From positions 992,001-1,056,000 of the forward strand of contig JALLLT010000006.1 of assembly GCA_025266875.1 (NCBI GenBank): 64,000 nt of DNA, written 5' to 3'. Positions 12,458 through 23,983 of this stretch are shown here, one piece after another. Position 1 is the stretch's first letter, and every line of letters begins with the position of its first letter. Position numbers and translations under genes: made by a program. The notes beneath the pieces were generated by a model. It was not told the DNA's origin. It saw nothing but the letters and a program-made list of their open reading frames with translations, and did not search any database. The DNA is from Fennellomyces sp. T-0311 (taxonomy: Eukaryota; Mucoromycota; Mucoromycetes; Mucorales; Lichtheimiaceae).

Positions 12458-14349
12458 ATAAAGCATTGGATATGGTTTATCCATGCCAAAGGAATTCTAT
12501 GGATTCGGTTGGCGGGTTGGGTGAAAATGTTACTCCTTAGCCTGATCTTCCGGATCACAGGTGTATTGTTCAGCCGAATATACTGTGATCGCGACAAGTT
12601 GGTGCGGGTAGTCGGTCTCACAAACCTTGCGTCCTGAACCATGTACAAAAATTCACCTGAATGGTAATCCGCTATGGTTCTCGAATCGATATACTGCATG
12701 CCATGGTCCCATTTACCAGAGCACTTCTACCTTAGGATCACAGGAGCACATGCTTTCTCCCGAGCCTGAGACTCATTTACCATGTCCCTCCGTCTTTGAA
12801 AAAGTTATTTTGAGAATATGCCGACGAACGGACATACATCCACAATTATAGTTTCTGCGGCTCGCCAAAAAGATCACAAAGCGCATGATCTCATACTGCG
12901 TACGCCCGAAAATGTTTATCCTTTGTCATACTGTCATCGTCAACTACACATCATCCCATCATACTGTAGGATAAATAAATACTTGTATGCTTGATACATA
13001 TACTTAATTTCTAAGAATGCATGTGTGCAATAGCTAAGGGAAAGTTGATGTGTTGTAGAAAGTTAAGGAGTACTACGTAGCCTTAAATAAAGCGCCGAGA
13101 GTGGCGCGGAAAAAACGGGAAACGCTGGGTAAAGGTACAGAAAAAAGAAGCGAGACGGACATACGGATACAGATGGGATGCACACTTTCGAAATAATCGT
13201 TGTATTCCTAACTTATCTGATGTAATTGAGCGCGTTACCGGCCTCGTACTCTCCAGTTGCTGTTGTATACGTATGTTTACGTAACGCCTGCAAACAACAG
13301 CTCCGCACCTCCCCGAATCTGGAATAAATTCCCCGGTTTTGGAGAAGAACGACGCCCGCCAAACATTATTAAGAGCCAATATGTCTCTCACCATTGACAG
13401 TCATAACGCGTATTTTTGGGCAAACTACGTGTGGCGATAATAAAAAAAAGTTTCATGATATGAACTGTTATCGATCATCAGTGAAATTCTAAAGTCAATA
13501 TATGGCTATGGCGTCGAATGTGTGCGAAATAATGTTCCATGCCCGCCTGCGTCATTGCAAAAATACCATACGCAAGATGAACAAAGAAAGTCGAGAAATG
13601 CAACCAGATATTTCTTTCGAGGGGTAAATTACGTATCCGTTACTTTTGGAAGGCTACACATGCCATTACCAAGATCGTCATGACGGTGGCTCACTATGCT
13701 ACATGATTCGGCAGTTAGTAGCAATTGCAATTCACGTCATAAATTGTTCTGCATAGTTCTCGCCCGTGTCGACGGTTAAAGACAGAGATGATGATTTTCG
13801 AATATTTAGTAATGTGAAATGAAGCAACGATGATATACTGGTGGGGGTGAGTGTTTCAAGAACACGTACGTGAATAAGAAGTGTTGAGATGCATGCCATC
13901 ATCCCTTATCCTATAGCTGCTGGTTCAGAAACCATGCAAGGCGACATACAGGCAATGGATGATCTGACACCTATGTTGAAGCGTCCCCTCAATGAATCAC
14001 ATTTTATCGGGTCTTGTTGATCTCCGTAAAACATTAGATGGGGAAACTCTAGAAAAGCAACTTGAAGTTTGGAATCAAGGCGTTCCACGGTATCTCATAC
14101 CAATAGCGAAAAGGGGTTTAGACAATGTGATCGAGCTATGAACTCGTTCCATGCGGCTTCCGTAATAAAACGAGTACACTATAATGGCCGATCACTTTAG
14201 AGAAAGCGGGCTCGAAAATAACGTTTTCCCCAAAGAGCATAAATAAAGACAAAGAGCATGATCTGAGCACGCAGTCGAGTTCCTTAGAATAGTGTTTGTG
14301 ACAGGAAAATAGGCACGACGTGCGAAACGGTTGATATAAGCTGCTTTAC
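12458..14349. other. Non-coding stretch between ORC3 and its relic
   Basis: No credible gene. Short open frames (for example 12627-12851 plus, 13394-13083 minus) match nothing known. Near 13781-13797 the sequence GACAGAGATGATGATTTT resembles the ORC3 exon 1 stretch GGCAGAGATGATTTTGA, so the 5' end of the ORC3 relic may start around here; that part is too diverged to be sure. Confidence 0.45.
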
Positions 14350-15950
14350 TACGGACGGAGATTTGTTTTCGCGTCAACTAAAAGGAACGCGATATTTGGA
14401 ATATAATGAAAGCGATGATTAAGCAGTGTGATCAGCCAATGAGTGTCTATAGCAGATAATGAATGGGCCGAAATCAAGGAAGCATTCACATGAAGAACCG
14501 CAACACCATTGCTTTGTTTGGAAGGCCGGGATTTGAATTACCAAGAAGCGTGTCCAGCCATAACGATACATTTTGCCAATAACGATAAGGAAGTAATATA
14601 TTCGGTATCCCAAAGTTCGGGTAGTACTGCAGGAATTTTGAATCGAGAAATTTCATTAGCATTTGCAGATTAAAAAAAGAGAAGCTATAGAATTAAGGAG
14701 AATCTAAAGTCATTGCGACACTGACTGCATCAATTAGATTTTTTTAAACTGAAATATGAATTTGCTAGGGGACCTTAGAAAGGAGAATTCATCTGAACAT
14801 TTCATTGACTCGGTCCATTCATTCAATTTTGGTTTTATCTATAGGAGCATATTTTAAAAGGTAAAAGTTACCATAAAAGTTAGGGGTTGATGTAAACGAA
14901 AATGCTCTCTGGACGTTTATCCATCTTGTCTTTGTTTTGCCACTGTTCTTTTTGAGGAAAGATGTGCGTCACCGATTATTTTTTATATTTTACATAGTAA
15001 AAAAAAATCACACCACAAAGATTCGCACGTGGATTCGATTGTCGATCAAGTGTACCTGCAGTTTGCAGCTTGAGATGCTCCTTTGACGAGGTTGATGACA
15101 GATAAATGGGCCTTAGGGCAGTCAAACAAAGCACGAGTTTGATAAACGGGGATCGAGAGTTTATTCGCCCTTGAGGAAAGCTAAGCGCATGCCATGTTAC
15201 GAGCGGCGCTCGAATCCCCGGAGAGCTACATTTTTGATCCACAATTGTTGGGCAAATGTGCTTCGGTCATCCCGGGTTCCCCGGTGTGGAGAAACGTAAG
15301 GGGAAACATTACCGAATATTTGCAAGCCGTGCTACCTGAAGAAAAACTAGGCAACGGGGACAGCTTCAAAAGTTCAGATGGAAGCGGCGGACACATCTTG
15401 AAAAAGCAAGATAAGACAAAGATAGCGATCAACGTTACGGATTGGTCAAGCGAAAAATAAAGCAAGGGAATCTATTTTTCTTATCTATACGTTACTGAGA
15501 TACAAAATAGGGGTGTAATCATATTCTCCAGCACGATGGTGATGTACGAGTTAGTGTAGTGCACTAGTGCTGGGCTGCACGAAAAGGTTAAGGGCTATAA
15601 GAGGGGGGCATGATAATAAACCTTAAGCACGTAAGACTTCGCCTTGCACCACGGCGGACCGATGTCCAATCCGGGACACAAATCTTATCGAGGGTTACGG
15701 AAGAGTGCGACACGTGTGAGAGATTGTTACAAATCGTGGTCGGACGAGTAGCCTATTTGACTAGTTTCATGGCTGTGTTGTATGGAAGTCATGACAAGGT
15801 TGGTAGGCAAATGGGTTTTCCCGCCTAACCTGATTTTTTTGTGTATCGCCTAATTGCGCAATATTGTTTTTCCCAGGCCAACGATCAAGAGTTTTTTAGA
15901 CTTTTTTTTTGTAACCAAGCAACTCAGCTCAGCAACATAAATCGTTAAGT
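14350..15950 (+). pseudogene. Decayed tandem copy of ORC3
   Basis: This stretch matches the intact ORC3 gene (9431-12457) in order and on the same strand. Examples, relic versus gene: 14483-14493 with 10389-10399 (TTCACATGAA); 14624-14635 with 10562-10573 (CTGCAGGA); 14651-14667 with 10606-10622 (TTCATTAGCATTTGCAG versus TTCATTACCATTTGCAG); 14801-14819 with 10914-10932 (TTCATTGACTCGGTCCA); 15182-15216 with 11441-11474 (AGCGGCGCTCGAATC shared); 15411-15455 with 11779-11823 (KTKIAI..DW..S in both); 15547-15588 with 11927-11968, where the relic has a TAG; and 15888-15925 with 12384-12413. Intron positions are retained as diverged sequence, so it arose by DNA duplication and not by reverse transcription. 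Frames are broken by many stops and indels, so no product is expected. An 88-codon open frame at 15194-15460 is a leftover. Confidence 0.8.
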
Positions 15951-16112
15951 ACACATCTTCATACGGGATCAAGGAATAACTTTTTATTTCACGGCCGCAG
16001 AAGAAGCAGGGGTGGAGAACCAGTCGTCTGCGGACTGTTCCGGCCAGGGTGGACGGATTGAGAAGAAAACGCTCACCCGGCCTTCCGAATCAAAGGTCGA
16101 TTGTTGACCCGA

Positions 16113-17587
16113 TCAATAGAAGATACTGCGGGTGCGGTGGATTGGCACGGTCATTTGATCTTGCAGTTCCTTGGCCGTGTCCCAAATGTAAAAATCAATT
16201 AAAATAGCATTGACGGATACGGTCGGGTCGATTTCCTTGATTCGGCGCACCATGAGCTCAACCGCCCAAATGGAATTCCCTCGAATCTCGATCTCATCTC
16301 GTGATCCGGAAGGCAGCATTTCATGGTCGTGTAGCCTGGCCAGCAGGTCATCTGAGTAGCGCAGAACACCTAGCGAGTAGAGCGACTACGAGCAGCAGTC
16401 AGCGTCAATTGGCAATGGTGGTGAAATGCATACCTGCGGCACTCTAAAAACCAACAGAAATGAGCTCATATTGCATAATCGAATAAGCAAAACCTTACCG
16501 ATAATCTGCAAACATGGTGATACGATCGATATCATGAAACTCGCCATATCCTTGCCCATCAAAGCACGCCCTAGCGAATTCTGTTAAGGAGACGGTGAAC
16601 AAGAACGTTTCGCTTACCATATATCGGCAATCAATATTTGAGCACGCTTGAGGATGGCGACTAGGGAGGTTTGTTGTTCATTTTCGATAATCTGCTAGGG
16701 AGGCTTTTTTTTCTGGGCTTTGTTTACCTTGACGCCCTCCAAACCAATGGATGTCGCGGAAAGACGGGAAATGCTGGGTCAGGAGACTCAAGAGGGCCGA
16801 GGCGGACTGACGGGCCTGTCGGATGCAGTTCACAAACGAGCCGTCGAATTTCTAACGTGGCCGAAACTTAAACTTGAGCCTGTTACCGTGCTCAAATGCA
16901 ATGGCACTGGAAGCAATGGCTTTACCTCGAGAAGAACATGTCCAGCTTCGCGTATTACGGCTATACGTTCCCCCATGAGCGGAATTGGTTCCCGCGTATC
17001 TGATGCAAACACGGTCTCAAGCTCGTCACGACTGGCGCTTGTGTAATAAGCTGCATCCGTGATCGGGATGCCTTGGGCTAATGCACGGTTAATGGCCGCG
17101 CACAGGGACCAGTAACCCGTGTACGCTTTGCCGTGTAACGACACCGTGTATCGCTCCGGATGTGGTTGACACTTGTCTGACGTGTCAACGTCGCTCCAGA
17201 ACGAAAAGTTTAGGCAATCAACCAGAAAAATCCTAAACCGTGGTTCAGTTTCAAACCGGTTCCAAAGAAACGCAAGTACCAATCCACGGTGCTCTTGTCC
17301 AGGGTTTTAGGCTGAAGCTCATGTTCGTTCCATGTTTGAGTGCTGTATCGTCGCTGCTTCATGTTTTCCATCGTCTAAAACCCAAAGTTAGTTCGAGAGA
17401 ATGCGGCCAGAGAGAAGTGGTTTTACCGTGCGGGCGGCGTGATCAATCGCGTCGAGAGGAATGTGGACATTGGAGCTATTCTGTGAGGAATGTTCATCTC
17501 AGCTCACTCTGATGGCCCGTGCAGCCCGGGGAGCAAAAAGGCTTATATTACCTCTGCAATAAACTGGGCACTCTCAAGCACATTCAT
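16113..17587 (-). CDS. QNG1: Queuosine-nucleotide N-glycosylase (queuosine salvage)
   Basis: Nine exons (17587-17552, 17480-17427, 17374-17280, 17232-16926, 16851-16728, 16660-16618, 16570-16499, 16443-16434, 16385-16113) give 337 residues, close to the roughly 340 of the human protein (C9orf64). The family core is clear: DWIFLVDCLNFSFWSD, YTGYWSLCAAINRALAQGIPITDAAYY, LLEKFDGSFVNCIRQA, KRAQILIADIWACF, IDRITMFADYRVPQ and IDFYIWDTAKE. This DUF2419 enzyme releases queuine from queuosine 5'-phosphate so that eukaryotes can recycle the base for tRNA. The eighth exon, 10 nt at 16443-16434, completes one Arg codon and adds V-P-Q; without it the frame and the conserved DYRVPQ motif are lost. Divergent from PMA1 across about 2 kb. 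Confidence 0.92.
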
Positions 17588-19569
17588 GATTTCCTCCCCT
17601 GAGCTGGTTGTACGCAGTGGCGAAATTGGCGCAATGCTTCGGATTGATTACGTTTTACTGAGTGTTTGAAACGACAGTGACACAAGAAATGGTTGTGTTT
17701 TTTCATCGCCGCTCAGCCACGTGGGTTGCTATGGTACCCCCACTGGCCGACGTTATCTTGCAAAATAAAGAAAAAAATTTTCCCAATAGCGAATAACAAA
17801 AAGTCCGGGAGTTTGCATTTGTGCTTATCGGGAACATAAAAGTGTTATAGCGGAGCAGAACCTGGCGTATCACTTTTTTTTTCATCGATCTACTGAGTAA
17901 GAAGGTTGATCGACCAATGTTTTTTTTGTACCTCCAATTGACTCGTGCTCGAGCGGAGGCCGTGTGAAGTGAAAAAGAGAAGTGGAGTTTTTTTGCGGAT
18001 CAGCAAGTACTCGCCTTTACATTGCCTGCTTTTTTACGTCATTTGGGTGCTCGGGACATTGTGTTACTCGGGTTTTTTTTGGGCTTTTGTAACAGGATTT
18101 ATAACACCTCGACTCACATGTTCTCACACCTCAACATGGTAACCGCCAGATGCTTGTCGGATTCGGCCGATAATTGAAGCCAAAATTTCGTGCCTTGGAT
18201 TGTACCCTTCCCAGGTTTGTGTTTTTGTTTTTTTCTGAATCTAGAAATAACCACTAAGCGGGAACTTGGGGTTAACTCAGTAGTGTTGTTTTACTAGGTC
18301 TGGGTTGTTTATTATATAAGGCGGGGTATGGGTCCCCAACAAATGATCGACAAGTTCCTATGGAAACATGGATTCTGTCAAGAAACCGAGAAAGTTTTTT
18401 TAGGGGTTCGACATTGCGCATATATCAACGCCCAATGGCGCGCATTCGCAGCCTCTTTGTATGCTTTTATTATATTCAATTGCTCTTTTTCAAACAAGGA
18501 AAAACAAAATAAAGAATTTGAATTGACGCTTGTGTAATCCAGAAGTCTCGTGTGAAGCCTTGTAGAATATTTCTACTACAAACGTTGGGATGGCTGGTGC
18601 GCCCGTTAACCAACAAATCCATATCCGGTTCTTCCATTGCATAATTATGCACTCTCCTAAATGCGCCGCCCTGCGACGTTCCCCCTTCAGTCCCCCAAGT
18701 CAACGAAGGCGTGGTTCTACTGAAAAGAATGAGTGTAATTGAAAGGGCAATCAATATCGCAAAACGAGCGTGTGGGGGTCCGAGATTCAACTTTTGTTCC
18801 AACTGGCCCAGAAACAAAAAATTTTTATCTTGCAAATTCCAAAGTGACAAGACAAAATCTCAAAAAGGGGCCTCGAAGGTGCAAGATAAGGATCAGGAGG
18901 TGGCTAACTAATAGATGTTTCCAAATTTCTTTTGGTGCAAAGCGTTTGTTCGAAAGAAAGCAAAAATAGTAAAACGATGAAAAAAAGGTAATTTTCGATT
19001 ATGTTTCAGCGTCATTTGTTTCTGGATCAAGAACTTCCACTCGGTTTCGTCGGATCGGGTTTCCCTGGCAACCCGCCTTTATGTTGCAATAGTAACAAAA
19101 AGCGTCTTATGCTTTGGGGGTGCCAGGGGGGTGATAGCTGCTAGGGAATGATGATGATGCTATACGGGAAAGGTGACTGACATCGCGGGCAACTGCGGGC
19201 GGGGGGGAGGAAAGAAATAGATGTGAATGGCTCAACGGCGTCGGCGCTACGTGATTGCCCCTTTTGGAACAGCAAGAAGCCATCCGACTTGTGCTCCCCC
19301 TTCCCGTGCTGGTTTTGCTGAGTTATCGAGAATTACAATCTCCTACTTTCGGGGACGGGGGGGAGAGACAGGACCTATATATAAACCTACCAGGATCGGG
19401 TTTCCCTTGGATCGATTCTTCTTTTATTTTTTGTTTTCTTTTTTTCCTCATCCGCTGGCGTTAAACCACTTTTAATAGACTCTTTTTGCTAATTGCATTT
19501 ATTTGCATCTACCTGATCCCAAGAAGCCTTTCTTTTTTGCTTCCCCCCCTCTCATTTTCGTAAACCATC
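17588..19569. other. Divergent intergenic region upstream of PMA1
   Basis: About 2 kb between the divergent QNG1 and PMA1 starts with no gene I can support. A 69-codon frame at 18328-18537 and a 124-codon minus frame (18850-18476) show no domain. The right end has the PMA1 TATA element and a pyrimidine-rich leader (about 19417-19560), typical of very active fungal genes. Confidence 0.6.
19376..19384 (+). promoter_or_regulatory. TATA box of PMA1
   Basis: TATATATAAA-type element about 185 nt before the PMA1 ATG, followed by a T/C-rich stretch with long T runs. Spacing suggests a 5' leader of more than 100 nt. Inferred from sequence alone. Confidence 0.45.
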
Positions 19570-22500
19570 ATGGCTGAGAAAACAGAACAACCAGAAATCA
19601 GCGAGAAGCCCCAGCAGCAAATCAGCGGCAACATCACCTCGCTGACTGTCGAAGAACTCTACGACAAGGACAAATTCGATTTGTCCACCATGGAGCAAGG
19701 CGATGTGATCACGCTCTTGCAGTACGTCTCCTCCCAACCCCTTTTCGGGCTCCCTTATATATATATATATTAATTATTTGTTATATAGAACCAGCAAGGA
19801 TGGTCTTACGTCTGACGAAGCAGCCCGTCGTGTCGAAAAGTTCGGTTACAACAAGCTCGAGCAGAAGGAAACCAACGCCTTCTTGCAGTTCTTGAGCTTC
19901 ATGTGGAATCCTCTCTCGTGGGTCATGGAGGCCGCCGCCATTGTATCCATTGCCTTAGCAAACGGTGACGGCAAACCACCAGATTACCCCGATTTCGTCG
20001 GTATCGTCCTCTTGCTGTTGGCCAACTCTCTTATTGGTTTCTATGAAGAACGTCAAGCCGGTAACGCTGTCAAGGCACTCATGGAGTCTCTAGCTCCCGA
20101 GTGTAAGGTTAAGCGTGATGGCGAGTGGAAGACTATGGAAGCTGCCGAACTCGTTCCCGGTGATATCATCAGCATCAAGCTTGGTGATGTCGTTCCTGCC
20201 GATGGCCGTCTTATTGCGGTAAGTCTTTGTTAGCTGTTGTGTTGCATCAGTCCAAGCATTCTCATTCAAACCAAATCTATAAATTTAGGCTCACGGTCAG
20301 GTGTCCATTGATCAAGCTGCCCTTACCGGTGAATCTTTGCCCGTCGGCAAGGAAGCCGGTGACGAAATCTTCTCTGGTTCTACTGTCAAGCAAGGTGAAG
20401 CTGAAGCCGTTGTCATCGGCACTGGTCTCAACACCTTCTTCGGTCGCGCTGCCAAGCTCGTTGGTGATGCTGGTGACGATGTTGGTCACTTGCAGATTGT
20501 CTTGACCCACATTGGTAACTTCTGCTTGGTCTCGATCGGTATCTTCGTTGTCGTCGAGATTCTTGTTATGTATGCTGCCTTCCGTTACGCCTACCGTCGT
20601 GGTATCGAGAACTTGCTTGTCTTGCTCGTTGGTGGTATTCCCATTGCCATGTGAGTTTAAATTTTTTTTTTGTTTTTTCTGTTGTTTCGCCCTGTGACAC
20701 TGAAATTTTTTCCTCCAATCAAGGCCTACTGTATTGTCGGTCACATTGGCTATCGGCGCTAAGCAATTGGCTGAGCACAAGGCTATTGTCACACGTATCA
20801 CCGCTATCGAGGAAATGGCCGCCGTCACCATTCTCTGCTCGGACAAGACCGGTACTTTGACCTTGAACAAGTTGATCGTCGACAAGCCCACCATCAAGAC
20901 CTATGGTGAGTTCAACGGTGATGAGGTCATCCTTCTCTCCGCCTATGCTTGCCGTACCGAAAACCAGGACGCCATCGATTTCTGTATCGTCAACTCCTTG
21001 CCCGATCCCAAGTTGGCCCGCGAGGGTATTGAGGAGCTCGAGTTCAAGCCCTTCAACCCCGTCGTCAAGCGTACCGAAATCACCTACAAGCGTCTCGAAG
21101 ATGGCGCCGTCCTCCGTGTCACCAAGGGTATGTCCCACACCATTCTCGACTTGTGCACTCGCGACAAGACCGAGGAGCAGATCAAGGCTCTTAACGATGA
21201 CGTCGATGAGTTTGCCCGCCGTGGTCTCCGTGCCTTGGCTGTTGCTGTTGACGAAGTTCCCTCTGGCGAAGTCGAAGGCGAAGGCAAGGGCTTCCGTCTC
21301 ATCGGTTTGCTCCCCATCTACGATCCTCCACGTTCTGACACCAAGGAAACCATCGACCGCTCTATTGCTCTCGGTGTCCAAGTCAAGATGATTACTGGTG
21401 ATCAGCTTGCTATCGGCAAGGAAACTGGTCGTCGTCTTGGTATGGGTGACAACATGTTCTTGTCCAAGACTCTTAAGGATGGTCCTCCCCCTGGCTCTGG
21501 CTACTCCAGCATTGACGACATGGTCTTGCAAGCTGACGGCTTTGCCGGTGTCTACCCCGAACACAAGTACGAGATTGTCGAGCGTCTCCAGGCTATGGGT
21601 CACATGACTGCCATGACTGGTGATGGTGTCAACGATGCTCCCGCTCTTTCCAAGGCTAACGTTGGTGTCGCTGTCGCTGATGCCTCTGACGCCGCCCGTT
21701 CTGCCGCCGATATTGTCTTGACCGAGCCTGGTTTGTCCGTTATTGTCGAAGCCATCATTGGTTCCCGCCAAATTTTCCAACGTATGCGCAACTATGCTAT
21801 CTATGCTTGCTCTATCACCATTCGTGTTGTCGTTGGTTTCGCCATTCTTTGCTTCGCCTTCAAGCACGATTTCCCTCCATTCCCTGTCCTGATTATCGCT
21901 GTCTTGAACGACGGTACCATTATGACCATCTCTACCGATCGCGTCAAGCCCTCGCCCTACCCTGACCAGTGGAACTTGCGCGAAATTTTCGCCTACGCTA
22001 TCGTCTATGGCCTTTACCAGGCTGCTTCGACTTTGGCTTTCGCTGCTGTCATGTTCCACACCACCTTCTTCCAAGACAAGTTCGGCGTTGAGCTTCCTCG
22101 CGAAGAATCTGGCTCTGGCGCAGACAACTGGGTCAACGATCACATTTACCACTCCATCATCTATTTGCAAGTCTCGACTATCTCTCAGGCTTTGATTTTC
22201 ATCACCCGTTCCCGCAGCTGGTTCTTCTTGGAACGTCCCTCCATCTACCTCATGTGCGCATTCGTCATTGCCCAGCTCGTCGCTACCTTCATTGCTGTCT
22301 ACGCCGACTGGGGCTTCACTTACATGCGCGGCTGTGGCTGGGACTGGGCCGGTATTGTCTGGATCTGGAACATCATCTGGTTCTTGCCTATGGACTTTGT
22401 CAAGTTCGCCATGCAGTACTTCTTCACTCCCCGCAACACTCTCAAGGAGAACAAGACACCTATGGCCGGTGGTCATTCGCGCCGTGCCTCTGCCATCTCT

Positions 22501-22747
22501 GGTTCATCATCTGCTCGCTACTATGCCAACCGCACCAAGTCGCTCAAGTCTTTGGAGCGTCCACGCAACTTTGGCCAGCGTCTCTTGAACATGAACAAGA
22601 AGATGAGCATGGACAAGAAGGAGATGCGCCGGTTCTCGTCTGTTCAGGTAATTATCGACATAACGCGTATTGTCATGACAACTTTTACTTATTCAATGAT
22701 TTCTATAGACCAACCACGCCGCCCAAGTCTTGAACAACAACTCATAA
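19570..22747 (+). CDS. PMA1: Plasma-membrane H+-ATPase (P-type, PMA1 family)
   Basis: Five exons (19570-19721, 19789-20218, 20289-20650, 20724-22647, 22709-22747) encode 968 residues. This P3A pump exports protons using ATP and energises nutrient uptake at the plasma membrane. Motifs: [12 protein letters not shown] in the first membrane segments, LTGES at about 206-210 (actuator), the phosphorylated Asp in CSDKTGTLT at about residue 355, [19 protein letters not shown], and [19 protein letters not shown] hinge ([23 protein letters not shown]). Membrane helices follow, with [13 protein letters not shown]. The C-terminal tail is long, basic and Ser-rich (about the last 90 residues), the part that is autoinhibitory and phosphorylated in yeast. 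The last exon adds only 12 residues ([12 protein letters not shown]). Codons are strongly biased to C-ending forms, as expected for a highly expressed gene. Confidence 0.97.
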
Positions 22748-23113
22748 AGTACATTTACCTCTTAACAAAAAAATCTACCCGACAACCCGTATATAATACA
22801 ATAGGGTGTTATCCCGTTTTCTTTTTCGTAGTATAATTAGTCTTTTTTTATGGTGTGTGTATATACCAACTTATTTTGGAAGAAGACCGTAAAAAAAGGG
22901 ATCTATTTCACTTTCATAATTTGTATTTCCTTTTGATTGCTTTAGATAAAGAAGTTCTAAAATGAAATTTATGCATATGTGTAATGTTGGGATGGCAAGT
23001 GTTGAACGTATATTGGAGAAGTGTTGAAACATGTACAGATCATAAAGGAGGTAAAAAAGACAAACAGTTAATGTACAAAAATAGAAAATGCATAGGGATA
23101 TGTGTGTATGAAA
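22748..23113. other. Convergent 3' flanks of PMA1 and the GATA gene
   Basis: 366 bp, AT-rich, between two converging stop codons. It should hold both polyadenylation regions (A-rich stretches near 22767 and 22950). No gene seen. Confidence 0.6.
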
Positions 23114-23983
23114 TTAGGAGCGTTGTTCCTCTTCAAAAAGAACATTCCGCAGAATCGCGCACCGTCGTTCGAGCATCTCCAAGAACCCGTGCATCTGCTC
23201 CTTGTTCATTCGACTGAGAAGCCCCTTGAACCGCGTGTCGTCCATTTCTGAGAACGCCTGCTTCTTGTTACCTTCCTCAACTCCTGTGTCCCACTCGCGC
23301 GCCCGCTTCTGCCCGAGCATCTTGTTTGCATACATGTCACAGCTATTGCACACCGGCTCGCCCCGGTCGTTCTTGCGCCACAGTGGAGTGTGTGTTTGGT
23401 AACAGCTAGCACATCGTGCCTGGAGTAATGGACGTAACAGGTTGGCGGCTACCGTGGCAACTAATTGTTGTTGTTGTTGTTGTTGCTGCTGCTGCTGTTG
23501 TTGTTGTTGTAACTTCTTGTTGGGTGTCTTTTGTCGGATATGCAGTGGTCGGTGTGTGCCGTATTGCTTGTAGTAGAGGCCGCATGCATTGCACAAGGAG
23601 TGAGCGCGGTCGGGTGTGCGTCGCCACAATGGTGTTTTCGTCACATGACAATTGAAACATTCTAATTGACGCGCCGGGCGTTGCTGTGGTTTTGGTACCT
23701 CCCCGCAGGGTTGCTGCTGTTGCTGCTCCTGCTGCTCGAACTTGACAAACTGGTCAAGGTCATCGTGTTGAGGAGGTGAAGGGGTGGCGAGAGGGATGAC
23801 GGGCTGTGGTGTAGGTGGCTGTTGTTGGAAGAAGAGAGACTGAAGCACGGCCAAGTTTAATAAGGACGGATCAACTGCTTCAGGCACTGGTGAGATCGGG
23901 AAATCCTCCGATTGTGTGGGTGATGGCAATGGTGGCAGGAAAGTGGATAAATCCAGATCAGGAAGTGTAAAGTCGTTGTCCAT
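23114..23983 (-). CDS. GATA-type zinc-finger transcription factor with two fingers
   Basis: Single-exon, 289 residues from the ATG at 23983; the upstream in-frame ATG at 24022 only adds a hydrophobic stretch unlike the family. Two zinc fingers are visible: the first at about 109-134 is C-x2-C-x18-C-x2-C (CFNC...CNAC, with TPLWRR), the second at about 192-216 is C-x2-C-x17-C-x2-C (CASC...CNSC, with TPLWRK). A pure Gln run of about 15 residues (CAA/CAG repeat near 23464-23512) separates them, and another Gln-rich patch lies before finger 1. The N-terminus is Pro-rich with acidic patches, a likely activation region. A C-terminal helical segment (LSRMNKEQMHGFLEMLERRC) may dimerise. GATA factors bind HGATAR sites; which genes this one controls cannot be told. 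Confidence 0.9.
   Translation of the reverse strand: MDNDFTLPDLDLSTFLPPLPSPTQSEDFPISPVPEAVDPSLLNLAVLQSLFFQQQPPTPQPVIPLATPSPPQHDDLDQFVKFEQQEQQQQQPCGEVPKPQQRPARQLECFNCHVTKTPLWRRTPDRAHSLCNACGLYYKQYGTHRPLHIRQKTPNKKLQQQQQQQQQQQQQQQLVATVAANLLRPLLQARCASCYQTHTPLWRKNDRGEPVCNSCDMYANKMLGQKRAREWDTGVEEGNKKQAFSEMDDTRFKGLLSRMNKEQMHGFLEMLERRCAILRNVLFEEEQRS

Noticed and set aside
12627..12851. Possible third ORC3-like fragment (IHLNGNPLWF versus [12 protein letters not shown])
   Set aside because: Only a few residues match and nothing around them lines up.
20719..22476. 585-codon minus-strand frame
   Set aside because: Shadow of the strongly biased PMA1 gene; no domain, no start context.
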